Assembly: GCA_014773175.1 (NCBI GenBank) | Contig: VXCM01000068.1 | Location: forward strand, 186,001-250,000 | Direction of reading: 5' to 3' | Length of the DNA stretch: 64,000 nucleotides | Source of the DNA: Lucifuga dentata | Taxonomy: Eukaryota; Chordata; Actinopteri; Ophidiiformes; Bythitidae | Shown: positions 11,701 to 23,675 of the stretch, in pieces | Layout of the letters: each line of letters opens with the position of its first letter | How positions within the stretch are numbered: the first letter of the stretch is position 1 | Translations under genes and position numbers: made by a program | The notes under the pieces: generated by a model | Seen by the model: only the letters and a program-made list of their open reading frames with translations | Database searches by the model: none | What the model was told of the DNA's origin: nothing

Positions 11701-14481
11701 GTGGGAATGTTTCTTACTAAAGAAATGGCACCACCAATATTTTGAGTTTAGGTGTTTAAATGCCTGGTGCTTAATAAATGAAAAAGCACATGCACAAAAA
11801 CCTTGAGGTGTAAATACAGTACACAAAGGACCACATAGTCTGATGGCCCCTTTTCACTCCGTTCTTATCTGAGAAAAACAATACCAAGCTTGTTTTTTTT
11901 GTTGTTGTTTTTTTTTTTTTTTTTTTNTTTTTTTTTTTTTTTTTTAAATAGCTGTTATTTCTGAATGGAATAATGCAAGAATTAGCTGTGTCAAAATGAA
12001 TTCTGTGCTTGTATTTTGTTGATAAATTATTTTATTCATGCTTTAATACATTGCATATATGTATATATCTATCTATATATCTATATCTATATATATGTGT
12101 ATATATATATATATGTGTGTATATATATCTATCTATCTATCTCTCTCTCTCTCTATATATAGAGAGAGATATAGATAGATATATATCTATATATAGATAG
12201 ATATATAGATATATATATAGATATATAGATATATATATATATAGATAGATATACATACACACACACATATATAAAATCACTCTGTTTTTATAGTGTGGTG
12301 TTCTGGTTTGGGGACCTCAATTTCCGCATTGATGACCTCGACATGCAAGTTGTAAAATCAGCCATCGAGAGCAACAAGCTCTCCATGCTGTGGGAAAACG
12401 ACCAGGTAAAACTGAAGTACTCCTACAAGTACTAGATTAAACTGAGTCATGGCAGCCTCTGTATTTAGAGGAGCCTTAAAAAAAAAATCAAGATGCTTGT
12501 CAAGAATTTTACACTGTGGAAAATTTGCTCCAAATTATCTCAACAGAACAGTCTTATGACTCAGCACTCAGCTTTTTCTATTCTGCCTTTCCTGCCATAA
12601 GCTGAAATGACAGTGTCATCAAGTTTTGAAGTGAAATATTGCATCTTTTCCTCACCATCTATAAGGCATCTTCTTTCTGTTCTAGCAGACAATATAATTT
12701 ACACCTAATGTCACTAGAGGGCAATAGAGACATAGACTACATTCTCAGAGCTATTATTAAGAGCCATAGAGAAATCTGCAGCCAATGATATCTACTCTAA
12801 CTTTTGCTGCTGACATTCATACAGCTGAACATGGCCAAAGACAGTGAGACGGTTTTGGAGGGATTCCAAGAGGGGCCGCTGAAATTTCCTCCTACGTACA
12901 AATTTGATGTTGGGACAGATACATATGACACAAGGTTGGTGATGCTGGAGGCTTTGTTATGAATTGTAGCCCACTGGAAAAGATGTCAGAGTGCTTGATT
13001 TTGATGGTATTTAGGGAGTTTATTTGTCATGCTATCTCTCTCATTTCTGTCTCTCTTTCTCCCCTCCCCAGTGTAAAGAAGCGTAAACCAGCATGGACCG
13101 ACCGGATCCTGTGGCGACTGAGAGCTACCGCACCTGCAGGAACCTCACCCAGCACTCGGAAGCGTAGCTCCATTTCAGGTCTGACTAGTGGGACCAAGGT
13201 GACACAGCACTATTACCGAAGTCACATGGAGTACACAGTCAGTGACCACAAACCAGTCTCCTCCATCTTTACCCTGCAGGTGAGACACACATCATATCAC
13301 CAAGGTATCTTTGTCCCATGCTTGTATTATTTTGATCGCTTTGACTCTTGAATGAGTTTTTGAATGTTTGTGGTAAATGTTCTTTACAGTTCCCATACAA
13401 AGTGGATGTTCCCCTTGTCACACTTATCGTGGCGGATGAGTGGAACAGCATTGCTGATGCTACAGCAACATTCAAGGTTACACCCAACTACTCCCGCAGC
13501 TCCTGGGACTGGATTGGTCTGTATAAGGTAACTGGTCTGTCTCACTACCCACTGTCGAAGATTACATGATCTTTTATCACGCAAATGTTGAAAGAGGTAT
13601 GTCAAATGTTTGTGTACATCATCAATTTCATTCAAGCTGTTGATGTTAGTGATTTTACTACTGCTGCATTAGGTGGGTTTCAAACACCACAAGGACTATG
13701 TGGGATATGTTTGGGCCAAGCAGGAGGAAGCTGATTTCCTTCAACAAGAACATCAGGTAATTATAGATGTGTGCTGAGTCCTCTACAGGAACATCTTTCT
13801 TTCATGTTGAATACATCTTTTCATAATTGTTTTTCAGGTAACCTTTACAGAGGAAGAATTGCCCAAAGTCCCAGGGGACTTTATCTTGGGTTACTATAGC
13901 AACAATATGAGCACCATTGTGGGTGTAACAGAGCCATTTCAGGTAATCACAAACCCCAGAATTCTTGAGGTTAAAACACTCAACTACATAATCTTTAACA
14001 GGAATTACTGCTTATCACTATATCCTTCTAAATTGTTTCCATTCAGTCTTTGTGTCTTTTTGCTGCTGTTTTTTCTCACCTTCCTCCTATCTCCCTACTC
14101 TTTCACCTCTGTTGTGCTCTTGTTTTCTCTTTCATCTATCACTAGATCCAGCTTCCCTCCTCAGACCTTGATATCAGTTCTTCAGACAGCTCTGACTTCA
14201 CCTCTGAAGATGACAGCACTGTTGTCCTCATGAAGACCAGGTCCCGCAGTTCCAGTCCACGCAATGACAAGCACCACAGCCATAGTAGCAAGAGCCGCAG
14301 CCGCTCTGGCAGCCCTGAGCAGGCAAAAGTTAAAGAGCCAAATGTCAGCGAAGGCCCTCCCTCCAGCACCACAGCAGCTACAAGCACGTCTACAGGACAG
14401 CCAGCAGAGGGCAGCAGCAGCCAAGCCCCGTCTCCTGGCAAGAAACTCAAGGAGAACGGGGATTCAGGCGGAACACAGTAA
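5780..14481 (+). CDS. inpp5j: Inositol polyphosphate 5-phosphatase, INPP5J/PIPP-like
   Basis: Coding exons are 5780-6288, 7423-7530, 7793-7901, 10287-10403, 11268-11443, 12294-12405, 12825-12934, 13072-13279, 13390-13527, 13673-13756, 13838-13942 and 14146-14481. All join in frame to 703 aa. The enzyme family removes the 5-phosphate of phosphoinositides such as PI(4,5)P2 and PI(3,4,5)P3. Residues 1-170 are Pro/Ala/Thr-rich. The catalytic domain runs from about 171 to 483 with the signatures WFGDLNFR (344-351), PAWTDRIL (420-427) and SDHKPV (471-476). A SKICH domain covers about 484-592, followed by a Ser-rich tail with RSRS blocks. The Pro-rich head plus SKICH fits INPP5J better than the shorter INPP5K. 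The first intron uses a GC donor (6289-6290). Exon 1 has an acceptor at 5767, so a 5'UTR exon exists upstream. A contig-end duplication repeats the end of exon 4. Confidence 0.9.
7920..8110. repeat. Pyrimidine-rich tract ending in poly-T
   Basis: In intron 3 of the inpp5j-like gene, a CT-rich stretch ends in a run of about 25 T (8086-8110). The frames seen over it are low complexity and not genes. Confidence 0.6.
10367..10497. repeat. Duplicated contig end covering an exon end and its donor
   Basis: Bases 10367-10431 and 10433-10497 are the same 65 bp around an N at 10432. The first copy is the last 37 bases of inpp5j exon 4 plus its GT donor. The second copy repeats that exon end and donor inside what should be the intron. 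It looks like an assembly duplication, and an automatic gene builder could choose either donor. Confidence 0.85.
10604..10709. repeat. Foldback with adapter-like 'AGATCGGAAGA' repeats
   Basis: Two copies of an AGATCGGAAGAACACTTT-like segment begin at 10604 and 10670. Between and after them, bases 10626-10650 and 10682-10709 form an inverted repeat around CAAGCTATAGTGG. The first 11 bases equal the start of the common Illumina adapter. The segment sits in inpp5j intron 4, about 100 bp from a contig join. It is either adapter-containing chimeric sequence or a small foldback element. Confidence 0.55.
11895..11945. repeat. Poly-T tract with N
   Basis: A long T run contains a single N at 11927, in intron 5 of the inpp5j-like gene. 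The length is unreliable. Confidence 0.85.
12053..12275. repeat. TA/TATC compound microsatellite
   Basis: About 220 bp of TATA, TATC, CTCT and TAGA units, partly self-complementary. It ends about 20 bases before inpp5j exon 6, so it abuts the splice acceptor region. Confidence 0.9.
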
Positions 14482-16800
14482 ACACACAGACAACTGTTGT
14501 ATCTTTTATTTCCACTTTTTCGTCCACTATGCTGTATATTTACAATAATGAAAATGTTAAGTTTCTAATGCCATCATTTTCAGGAATAGCTGTCCGGTTC
14601 ATTCAGAAGGGTTACTTTGCCTTGAATTGTTTTTCTTGTCTCAGTTTATTTTTCATTCTGTCCTGTGTTTCTTATCTTTGTCATTCTCAGGTGTAAACAG
14701 TACAGGAAGCTGGCACCTTGCAAAATACTCAAGGATTCATGGTCATGTAGAGATCCTAGGCAACGAATAGTTACTTCATGTTATTAAAAGCCAACAATGG
14801 CTCTTTACTTACCCAGCAGTTAATACAAGCAACAATAAAAGATTTTGTCACAAGATGCGTGTCAGTTACATTGCTTATAATTAGGATCATTCTCTGTTTG
14901 CTTTAGTTGTGGTATAATTCAAAATATAATATCCACAGTCATAAAAAAAAATCATAACTTTTAAATCCATCCGTATCAAAGCATGTCCTTAAAGGGAAAG
15001 GGTCATAGAAACATAGACATGGTCATTTACTTTGACTTGGCAGTGTACTGTATAGTCCTACTCTTGTGGAATGTTCCCTGCTGTGGAAAGGCAGCAAACA
15101 TGATATATGAGTGGAGCATTTCAGATGATCCACCAACAGGAATTATGATCCTTCTGAGTACAAACGGAGAAGAACCTAAGCAAGTGGAGGCTGGGCTTTA
15201 GGAGTTTCGGGCCACTGAACATGCCAGCAGCAAAGCACATGTTGGCATTCAGAGTGAACGTGAGAGTAAAGGCCTTTAATTAAGCCACTGAAAGAGTGCA
15301 AAAGATGTGTGAGGAATGTGGGGAGATGCTATCAGTGTGTAGTTTGACCTGGTGACTAACCAGAATTGGTTCCTTAATAGTTGCTCCAGGCCCATTTTAG
15401 GTTTGTTATTAAACTCAGCGGCACATTGAGAGGAAGAGCCTCATTTTACAAGTGTGCTGAGTACAACAAAGGCAAAAACCAACAACAAAAAATTAAACCA
15501 GCAGGGAAGGACTAGAATAAATATAAATAAAAATATTTTGGAGGTCAAAAAATATTTTCCACTTAAAATGGGCAATAAATAACGGTCAGGCAAACCAGAC
15601 TGTTTGTCTTTTTAACTGATATACAGTAGTTTAATAAAGCGTAAGTGCTTAAGAGTTTGTTGTCATGTGTCCCGGGTATCTCCAGAATAGAAACTAAAAG
15701 CAGACTCACCAAGCTTTGAGCAGATTCATATTGGTGTATAGTTCATATTGTTCAATTTCCATATTGTTTTCCCCAGTTTAGTTGAGTTAAAACTACACTA
15801 GGCTCCACTGCAGTGGAAAAAGCTAGCATTTACTGTACTTTGACATGTATATCTTTGTCAGTTAATGTTAGTTTAATGGGCCTTTTTTTGAGTCAAGAGG
15901 TGCAGTTAGTTGTAATAAAATAATTTACCCCAAACTTAAAAGTCATTTTTATATAGATTATGAGTCCATGAGCAGGAATTCTGCTACGTGGAGCTTTGTA
16001 TTATATCATCATCTATATAACATCTTTTTTTTTTTTTTTTTTTTNTTTTTTTTTTTTTTTTTTTCCACTTGACCTTTGTCTTATTTGATTTTGTGTTTTC
16101 CTCTAGCTCAGATCCTCCTTTACCGGTCCTGCTGATAAGCAGACCGCGTGTTCTCACTTGTAGTCATGTTTGATCGTTACCTTGTGACTCTGATACGCCA
16201 TCTTAGACACTTTGTACTTTTGAGCTGTTACTGTAGAACAGTGTAGACTGTTGTAGATGTAACCTCGGTGTAAATGTCTGTAATCATACAAGTGTGTATG
16301 TGTTTTAATGAAAATGTGTGTGTTTGGGACTGTTTGTATGTTTTCGCTAGCTGTGATTGTGAATGGGATGTGATGTGCATGGTTTGATGCTGGACATAAT
16401 ATACATTCCGGTACTGTGATTTTTGTGCCGTAAAGTGCTGTTTCAGACCCCTCTTTGTTATATTTGTAGCTGTGAAAATTGTTACAAGAAGATCAGTGTA
16501 AACATTTTAACATTGAGGTAAATGTTAGGTTAAGAAAACACAGGACAGTTTTGCTCAAAGTAGCCTAAACTTAAATGAATAATTTCGTAGTGCATTTATG
16601 TAGTTAACTTAGTTTGAAATGAAAAACTGCATTTGATCTTTGTTTAGAGTAACATGATTAAAAGAAATTATATGAACTTTGTCCTACTTTAGGTAATCAA
16701 CTATGATCAGTACTGCAGTCATGACCAATGACTAATCTTTATGTGAAATCAGATGTTCTTAAGAAAAAAATAAATAAAATGCTGTCTAATGAATGTTTTC
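14482..16800 (+). other. inpp5j 3'UTR and flank
   Basis: The stop is at 14479-14481. The first AATAAA is at 14834-14839, giving a 3'UTR of about 370 bases. Further AATAAA motifs near 16765-16780 could serve a longer 3'UTR. The interval includes a poly-T/N join (N at 16045) and no other coding signal. Confidence 0.5.
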
Positions 16801-17639
16801 ATTGTATTGTAATTATGTGGCTTAGGCAGATAAGAGTATGTATGTAAATGATATATGAATTACAGTATAAAATACAAATAGACAACAATGTGTTCCACAA
16901 AGATTATTTTACTGAGATTATGTATTTATTTTCTTATTTAACTTTGTCTAATGAGCCTGAATTCTGCTGGCCAGTGAGGGAGAATCATTTCAATGTATAT
17001 CTTCAAATATTACATAATATTTATAATTGTTCTTATATATGGAAGAAAAAATCTGATTTGTCCAATTTTCATGGTAGTAAAGTGAGATCAAATGTTGCTT
17101 TTATTGTCTTGCTTACTGATTTAGTGTGCAGGTGTATATAACTGTGAATGAAATTGACCTGATGACAAGCACAGCAATGTGAGATATTTGACTTGAATGT
17201 TGGCATCTGAAGATGGTTTATCTGTGTGAAATCATCTGATTAATTAGGTGTGATTCAGGAGCCGCTTGCTTTGTTCTCCAACCCAACACAAATGCCACAG
17301 TCCAAAATAATAATATACAGTACTCCCCTTCAAATTGTGTCTGTTTCCTGAGTCTCCTCATATATATTGAAACTGATTAATAATTATGATACAATCTAGT
17401 TTTGTGATAACTGTCTAAATTGATATAAAGGTAGAACATGATGATTTGCTTAACAGTGGGAGATTTTATTTTCTGTGGACTGCTGTGTGTTTGTGTGTGT
17501 GCATGTGTTGGTGTGTGTGAGAGAGAAAAAGAGACTAAGAAGCATTGCTTTTCTGAAACATTAAGTGGGCTCATAATGTGCCATTACAAAAGTAATGGCG
17601 ATGAATTTGAAGAAAATATATGTAATTTATACAAATACA

Positions 17640-17739
17640 TACAGATTGAAAATAATAATAAAAACAAGGATCACCAACATGCTTTTAGCAGTTTCATATG
17701 TTGGTGATCTTTGTTTTTATTATTATTTTTCAATCTGTA
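17640..17739. repeat. Near-perfect foldback, ~42-bp arms and ~15-nt loop
   Basis: The left arm (17640-17681) begins ACAGATTGAAAATAATAATA. The right arm (17697-17739) is its reverse complement apart from one indel and one G/T change that could pair as G-U. Both ends read TACAGATTG/CAATCTGTA. It could be a small MITE or a hairpin transcript. Confidence 0.8.
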
Positions 17740-19842
17740 TTTGCACTGATTTCATGCATTGGTGAGCTGAAGAACAATTTTCCACTTTGGTGTAAAATAA
17801 AGTTGAATTGAATTTCCTAACAGAATGCCAGCTGAATTGCTTCTGTCCTTTGGACCCTCATTAATTGCTAAAACAACACAATACATTATGTAAAAAAAAA
17901 AAAAAATCACTTCATGTAATAATGTGATAATGTGTAGTATAATTAGAATAGACTGTTGCCCATAAATAGTCTTTGGACAGCTAATCAATTTATGGTCTAT
18001 TACATAGTATGTCTTTCTGGTTGAATGTGAATGATGAAAGTTGTAAAAACAGGTCAGAGTCCTGCAGAAAGCAACAGCAGGTATATCTTGCATCATGGTT
18101 TGGCCCTCTAAAAAGAAAGTGTCCACCCTGCAAATTCATGGTGACAAATGAGTGCACCTCTCTGATGCAACACTTGCCAGTGATTGGGATGCTTGGGTTA
18201 GTGAAACTAAATATAGCAAGCACAAGTAATACTGAGTAAATGAACTAACTCATGTTACAAGACAATACAAATAACAATGTAATGCTATATACACACTACA
18301 GTCATAATGTACATTTACTTTTAGCAGTGTTTTCCCATTATAATTGTAAAATTTTACAGTATTTCTTCATTTTGTCTTTGGATCCTCCTTCTATGAGAAA
18401 TACAACAAAGTGTGTGCTTGCGTGTGTGTTTGAGGTGTGTGTGCTATAAAGCGACTACTGATGCTTGACCTTTAATGACCAATGTTGATATGGCCCGCTG
18501 GATGTGGAATATGGGATATTTATGATATTTTTACTCCTTGTCTCTGATGACAATAAAGTCACACAACAACTACATCAGTGTTAATGCTATCTAATTGTCA
18601 TAATGAATACTGGGTCCACTCATCCACAGTGTTTTATACACTGGTGCAGTTCACTGTGCCATATGATGCAACATTGAGCTCTGATTGAGACAAAGTGGTA
18701 CCGCTCTGTATGCAGCAGGCCTTTGAAACTGGTTTGTCACTGTGACATGTGTTCAATATGGAGCAATAGTGACAGCAATATTTACATATGACTAAAAAAA
18801 AAAAGGAATGTCAACAATTAATTGGCTATCATGTTTGTATAAGCATCATGTCAGATCACAATCACGTGCAAATTAGATGTGCACAAGGTGTTCTCTTGGA
18901 TACATAGTCTGAGATGAAAAGTTGAACAGCAAGACTAACATCCTTATTCAAGTCCGGTGGGGGTCTGAGGAGTGGGCTGGGGGTTCATCTCTCTCCCTAT
19001 GTTTTCTCTTGCTCTCTGCTGTCAAATGAATGCCATCTGTGTCCTTCAAAGCTACCACAGTTACAGCTTTTGATTACATTAGACAACAGAAGCTGAAGGG
19101 GCAGTGGAGACGGGAGCTTTTTGACTGCAGCATGATCAAGTTAAATTGGAGATAATATCCCTGTCATCTGCTCTTTTTCCATGGTCCAGTTTTTACTATG
19201 TTGTAAACGTTTTTCCAGGTTGTCTGGTTGTTTCACCAGGGAAGACATGCTCTGATTTTCTTTTGATAGTTGCATTGATGCATTGTATCAGATTAATTAT
19301 ACCGTTTAGGTTTATATAAAATTCTAATAACAGCTTCTAGGAAGCAATGATTTGCTGGTCATCTGGTCCTAAGATAAAGGTCTTTCACAATACACTTTAC
19401 ACACAATATAGTAAAAAGACTGTTATATAAGACATAATAATAATCTGCAACCAGCCAATATCTAACATCCAACCTTTGTCTCCAAGGGTGTCACTTTTTG
19501 TTAAAAGTGGTGGGGACATGTCCCCAGCATTCCCAGTGTAAATGACACCTATATGTCTCCATTTTAAACATAATTCGGCTTGATGGAATATTTCCCTAAA
19601 ATGCCACAGAACCTGAAAGGGATGCCATTGTGACAGACTGTTCAGTGTCAAGCATTAAGGCTAAAATCTTCATATTTATCACACTTGTGTCTACAATATT
19701 TAATAAATGTGTCTTTGTTTCTCAACGTATATTTTAGTTGAACCCAATTAAAGTTTAGACCTTTACAGTGAACATTGTTATAATGTAAGAAGAGTCCTAA
19801 CTTTTTACAGGGGCTATTTTAATTTAGTGTTAAAGTTAAGAT

Positions 19843-19844
<2 letters not shown>

Positions 19845-19889
<45 letters not shown>

Positions 19890-20013
19890 TGTGTCTGAGA
19901 GAGAGAGAGAGATTGAAGATGTAATAGATGACCCTTTTCTCTAAGCAATAAGTATAGTCTCTCTCTCTCTCTCTCTCGCTCGCTCGCTCGCACACACACA
20001 CACACACACACAC
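19845..20013. repeat. TG, GA and CT/CA microsatellite cluster
   Basis: (TG)n at 19845-19888 is followed by (GA)n to about 19912, then (CT)n, (CGCT)n and (CA)n from 19957 to 20013. The cluster ends about 100 bases upstream of the mat2a promoter elements. Confidence 0.9.
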
Positions 20014-20114
20014 GGTGACAGCACAAGTAAAACAAAGCTTCCGGACTTTTTACGTTTTGACAGCACATGGTCACTCTTCCACACTCCCACATTCTACACT
20101 CCATAACCCCCCCT

Positions 20115-20178
20115 ATTGGCTGAATGGTATGACCCACCTCTTCATGACGTCAGAGCGTCTGACTTCAGCGAATAAATA
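20115..20178 (+). promoter_or_regulatory. mat2a core promoter: CCAAT, CRE, TATA-like
   Basis: An inverted CCAAT box (ATTGG, 20115-20119), a full palindromic cAMP response element TGACGTCA (20145-20152) and a TATA-like AATAAATA (20171-20178) lie in order, 165-230 bases before the mat2a ATG. This spacing would place transcription start near 20200, giving a 5'UTR of about 140 bases. The motifs are seen in the sequence; function is inferred. Confidence 0.6.
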
Positions 20179-20343
20179 CAGGAGCTCTGCGCCAAGAGGC
20201 TGAGGCGTCAAGACAAATATAGCAACACACTTTTGTGACAGAACAAGGAAAAGGCTCTACGACCAATACTAATAATTAATACCTAAGTAGCTTTACATCA
20301 GACACAGCATTTCTGTATTTCGGATCAACCGACGCCATTAACA

Positions 20344-23300
20344 ATGATGAACGGACAGATGAACGGTTTTCATAACTCCCTCATTGACGAGGATTGCTTC
20401 TTATTCACCTCGGAGTCGGTCGGAGAAGGACATCCCGGTAAGACCCACACACCGGCAGTTTTTCAGTGTATCTAACGAATCAGTGAAGCAGCTTGACATG
20501 TTTTGAGTTGTTTGCCCTGTTTTGTGTATATTATAGGAATAGTGTGTACGATAATAATAAACATTAATATTAATACATTACGGCCTGCTCGGCGACAGGA
20601 GCATGCGCTGTTAGCTAATGTTGGCTAGCTAAGCTTCGCTGAAGTGCTGATCCAGGCACGTGTCTGCTCCGCCGACAGCGAAGCGAACATTGTGTTTATG
20701 TCAGGCATCCGTCACACATCACAACTCTGCACTTTGATCATAATTATACTTTAAAATTAATGTTTGCTTTCATCAACGTGGCAACTCGCCCGGTGTATTC
20801 TTGTAGTTCACGAGACAGCGGTCACACAGAGGTATCGGTTCGCAGGGGTGACATTTAACAGTTATCAGTACCGTGTAATGATGTCGTTGGTAGATGTAAT
20901 GATCGTGGTCACTTTCACAGGCTTGGCATCTTTGCCTTCCGGTCCCCGGCTAGTTGCGCGCGCTACATCCCCTCTACACGTGCAAATGTCACAATGGTGG
21001 TTGGGTAAATGCTCCGAGCCACTCCCACTAGTACGAGCCGAGCTTTTTCTGTTTCTCAACATTTTAATTTAACGTTTTAGAATTTGTACAAACGTGACAT
21101 GACTGATGTAGCAAATTTGCTAGGCCGTACAAATAACCATAGTAAAACAAAAGTGACTGGAACAGTTTTAACTTTATTCAGATTACAATGTAATTTGATT
21201 CTGTTTTCCAGATAAAATCTGTGATCAGATTAGTGATGCAGTACTAGATGCTCATCTCAAACAGGATCCTGATGCCAAAGTCGCATGTGGTAAGTAAGAT
21301 GGTGTTATTTTCTCTAGACTTATGCTGACGCTGATATTTATAGAGACCTGAAATATGTTTTTTTTTTTTTTTTTTTTTNTTTTTTTTTTTTTTTTTTTGT
21401 TAGTCATATTCAGTGCTTTCTTTTATATCTTCTGCAGAGACTGTTGCCAAGACAGGGATGATCCTGCTGGCAGGCGAGGTGACCTCACGTGCTGTTGTGG
21501 ACTATCAAAAAGTTGTTCGTGACACTATTCGCCAAATTGGATACGATGACTCCTCCAAAGGTGTGGTCTCTTTTCTCTCTCATCACATTTTTAATTTAGG
21601 CATTTCAGTAAATTGTTTCTTACCGTCAGCTGAAAATTTTTAACGGGAATCTCGTCTTGCTCTGGTCTGTCCTGTGCACAGGTTTTGACTACAGGACCTG
21701 CAACGTCCTTGTGGCCTTGGAGCAGCAGTCTCCAGACATTGCTCAGGGTGTACACATTGACCGCAATGAAGAGGACATCGGGGCAGGTGACCAGGTCAGT
21801 AGTTGCTATCAAGATTAGAGGCACGTGGTGTGTCTCGTGTTGTGAATTTCAAAGTTGCTGGTCCTTGGTCCTCAAATGAGACTTTTGCTCTTTAAGTAAT
21901 TTTGTCGTACTCCACAGGGCTTGATGTTTGGATATGCCTCTGATGAAACTGAAGAGTGTATGCCTCTCACAGTTGTCCTGGCCCACAAACTCAATTCTAA
22001 GATGGCTGAACTGCGCCGCAATGGTACCCTTCCATGGCTCAGGCCAGACTCAAAGACCCAGGTAAAGTCATTGTATGACTATTAGTAGCAGTTATGTGAA
22101 TTGAGTCAATTCACTTAATTCTGATGCGATTTAGATCTTTTATATTTTCACCTCCTGTACAGGTGACTGTCCAATACCGCCAGGACCGTGGAGCCATGCT
22201 TCCGGTGCGAGTGCACACAATTGTTATTTCTGTACAGCATGATGAGGATATTTGCCTGGATGAGATGAGAGATGCCCTGAAGGAGAAGGTCATCAAGGCT
22301 GTTGTTCCCTGCATCTATTTGGATGATGACACCATCTACCATCTGCAGCCCAGCGGGCGCTTTGTCATTGGAGGTCCACAGGTGAATGTTGGGAGGGTGT
22401 GGGATGGGTGTTGGAAGTAATTTGACTTGTATTTCATTTGCAAGTATAACCCTCTGTCCCTCTATTACAGGGCGATGCTGGTTTGACAGGGCGCAAAATC
22501 ATTGTTGATACTTATGGAGGTTGGGGTGCTCATGGTGGTGGGGCTTTCTCTGGGAAGGATTACACAAAGGTGGATCGCTCTGCTGCATATGCTGCCCGTT
22601 GGGTGGCCAAGTCTCTGGTGAAGGCTGAGCTCTGCAGGAGAGTGTTGGTCCAGGTGAGGGATACTGTCGTGTTTAATTTTGACACAGCTGCAGCAGGTTC
22701 CTGTCTGACATTTTCTCTGCATTCGTGTGCTTGATATAACACATGCATATTTGCTAAATTAGGTGTCCTATGCCATTGGAGTTGCCCATCCACTCTCCAT
22801 TTCTATCTTCCACTATGGGACGTCCAATAAGAGTGAAAGGGAGCTTCTTGACATTGTGAAGAAGAACTTTGATCTCCGTCCTGGAGTCATTGTCAGGTAA
22901 CGTCTATCTAAAGCCACCTGCTACTCCTTGAATCAGCAGCTCCCGGCTCCTTCCTGTTTCGTACCATTTTATTTTAGTTGACCAAGTCAGGCTTCAGAGT
23001 TAATTCAGTCTCTCTCCGTGATTTATTGTGATGAGCATGGCAGAGTTAGTGGCATTTACTTTTGCTTCACCTTATACTTTAAGTTTGGCTTCTGAGTTTT
23101 GGAAGCTTTGATTTTTGATCCATCTGTTTCTGCTAATGAACTTGGTGTAGTGCTAAAGACCACTTAAGTATTAAAACAGACATATACAATACTCAGTGTA
23201 ATGAAGCTTTTTGGCTTCTAGTCAGAGAGATGTCTTTATATGTATTGGACCAGTGTGGTTTCCATCTTCAAGCTGTAGGCACCACATTGCTCAAGGATGT

Positions 23301-23607
23301 GTTTGGTTGGCAGGGTAAGTGTCGAAGCTTCATCAGCTTTCCTCTTTACCAGCAGGTCTAACAAAACCTCCCTGATTAACATTTTCTTTTGTGGCTCTTG
23401 ACCTCCTTGGCTGATGTGAGCATTATAGCTGTGTGAGTCTGGATGCGTGCATTTGAGATGCACCTGGATGTACTGCTGCTAAATATGTTGATTATGTATT
23501 CCAGGGAGCTGGATCTGAAGAAGCCCATGTATCAGAGGACCGCAGCCTATGGCCACTTTGGCCGAGACTCCTTCCCTTGGGAGGTGCCCAAAAAACTCAA
23601 ATACTAA
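20344..23607 (+). CDS. mat2a: S-adenosylmethionine synthase, MAT2A type
   Basis: Nine exons (20344-20437, 21212-21289, 21438-21560, 21682-21794, 21918-22061, 22163-22381, 22471-22653, 22763-22896, 23505-23607) join to 396 aa, about the length of human MAT2A. The enzyme makes S-adenosylmethionine from methionine and ATP. The family signatures are intact: GEGHPDKICDQ near residue 27, the GAGDQG hexapeptide (132-137) and the Gly-rich loop GGGAFSGKD (279-287). The ATG starts MMNGQMNG, typical of the vertebrate extrahepatic isozyme. The last intron (22897-23504) is the one that is retained or spliced according to SAM level in mammals, and the 3'UTR carries the matching METTL16 hairpins. A poly-T/N join lies in intron 2 (N at 21379). 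Confidence 0.97.
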
Positions 23608-23628
23608 ACCTGTTAAGCTTTTCCCCCC

Positions 23629-23675
23629 AGGCTTGTTGGTGTATACTACAGAGAAGCCTCCAAGGTTCCAGGGGG
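23629..23675 (+). promoter_or_regulatory. mat2a 3'UTR METTL16-type hairpin 1
   Basis: TACAGAGAA is at 23647-23655, 40 bases after the stop codon. AGGCTT (23629-23634) can pair with AAGCCT (23654-23659). Alternatively TTGG (23636-23639) can pair with CCAA (23660-23663) and the C run at 23623-23628 with the G run at 23671-23675. By position this is the counterpart of mammalian hp1, which controls splicing of the last intron. Confidence 0.75.

Larger units (their letters stand above)
16801..20100. other. Intergenic region between inpp5j and mat2a
   Basis: AT-rich, with no supported gene. It holds a 100-nt foldback (17640-17739), a 16-bp palindrome (19511-19526) and CA/CT microsatellites (19845-20013). 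Frames such as the minus-strand one near 18000-18220 match no family I know. Confidence 0.6.

Noticed and set aside
18009..18239. Frames on both strands with several Cys near 18.1 kb
   Set aside because: There is no family similarity that I recognise, no splice context and no polyadenylation signal in register.
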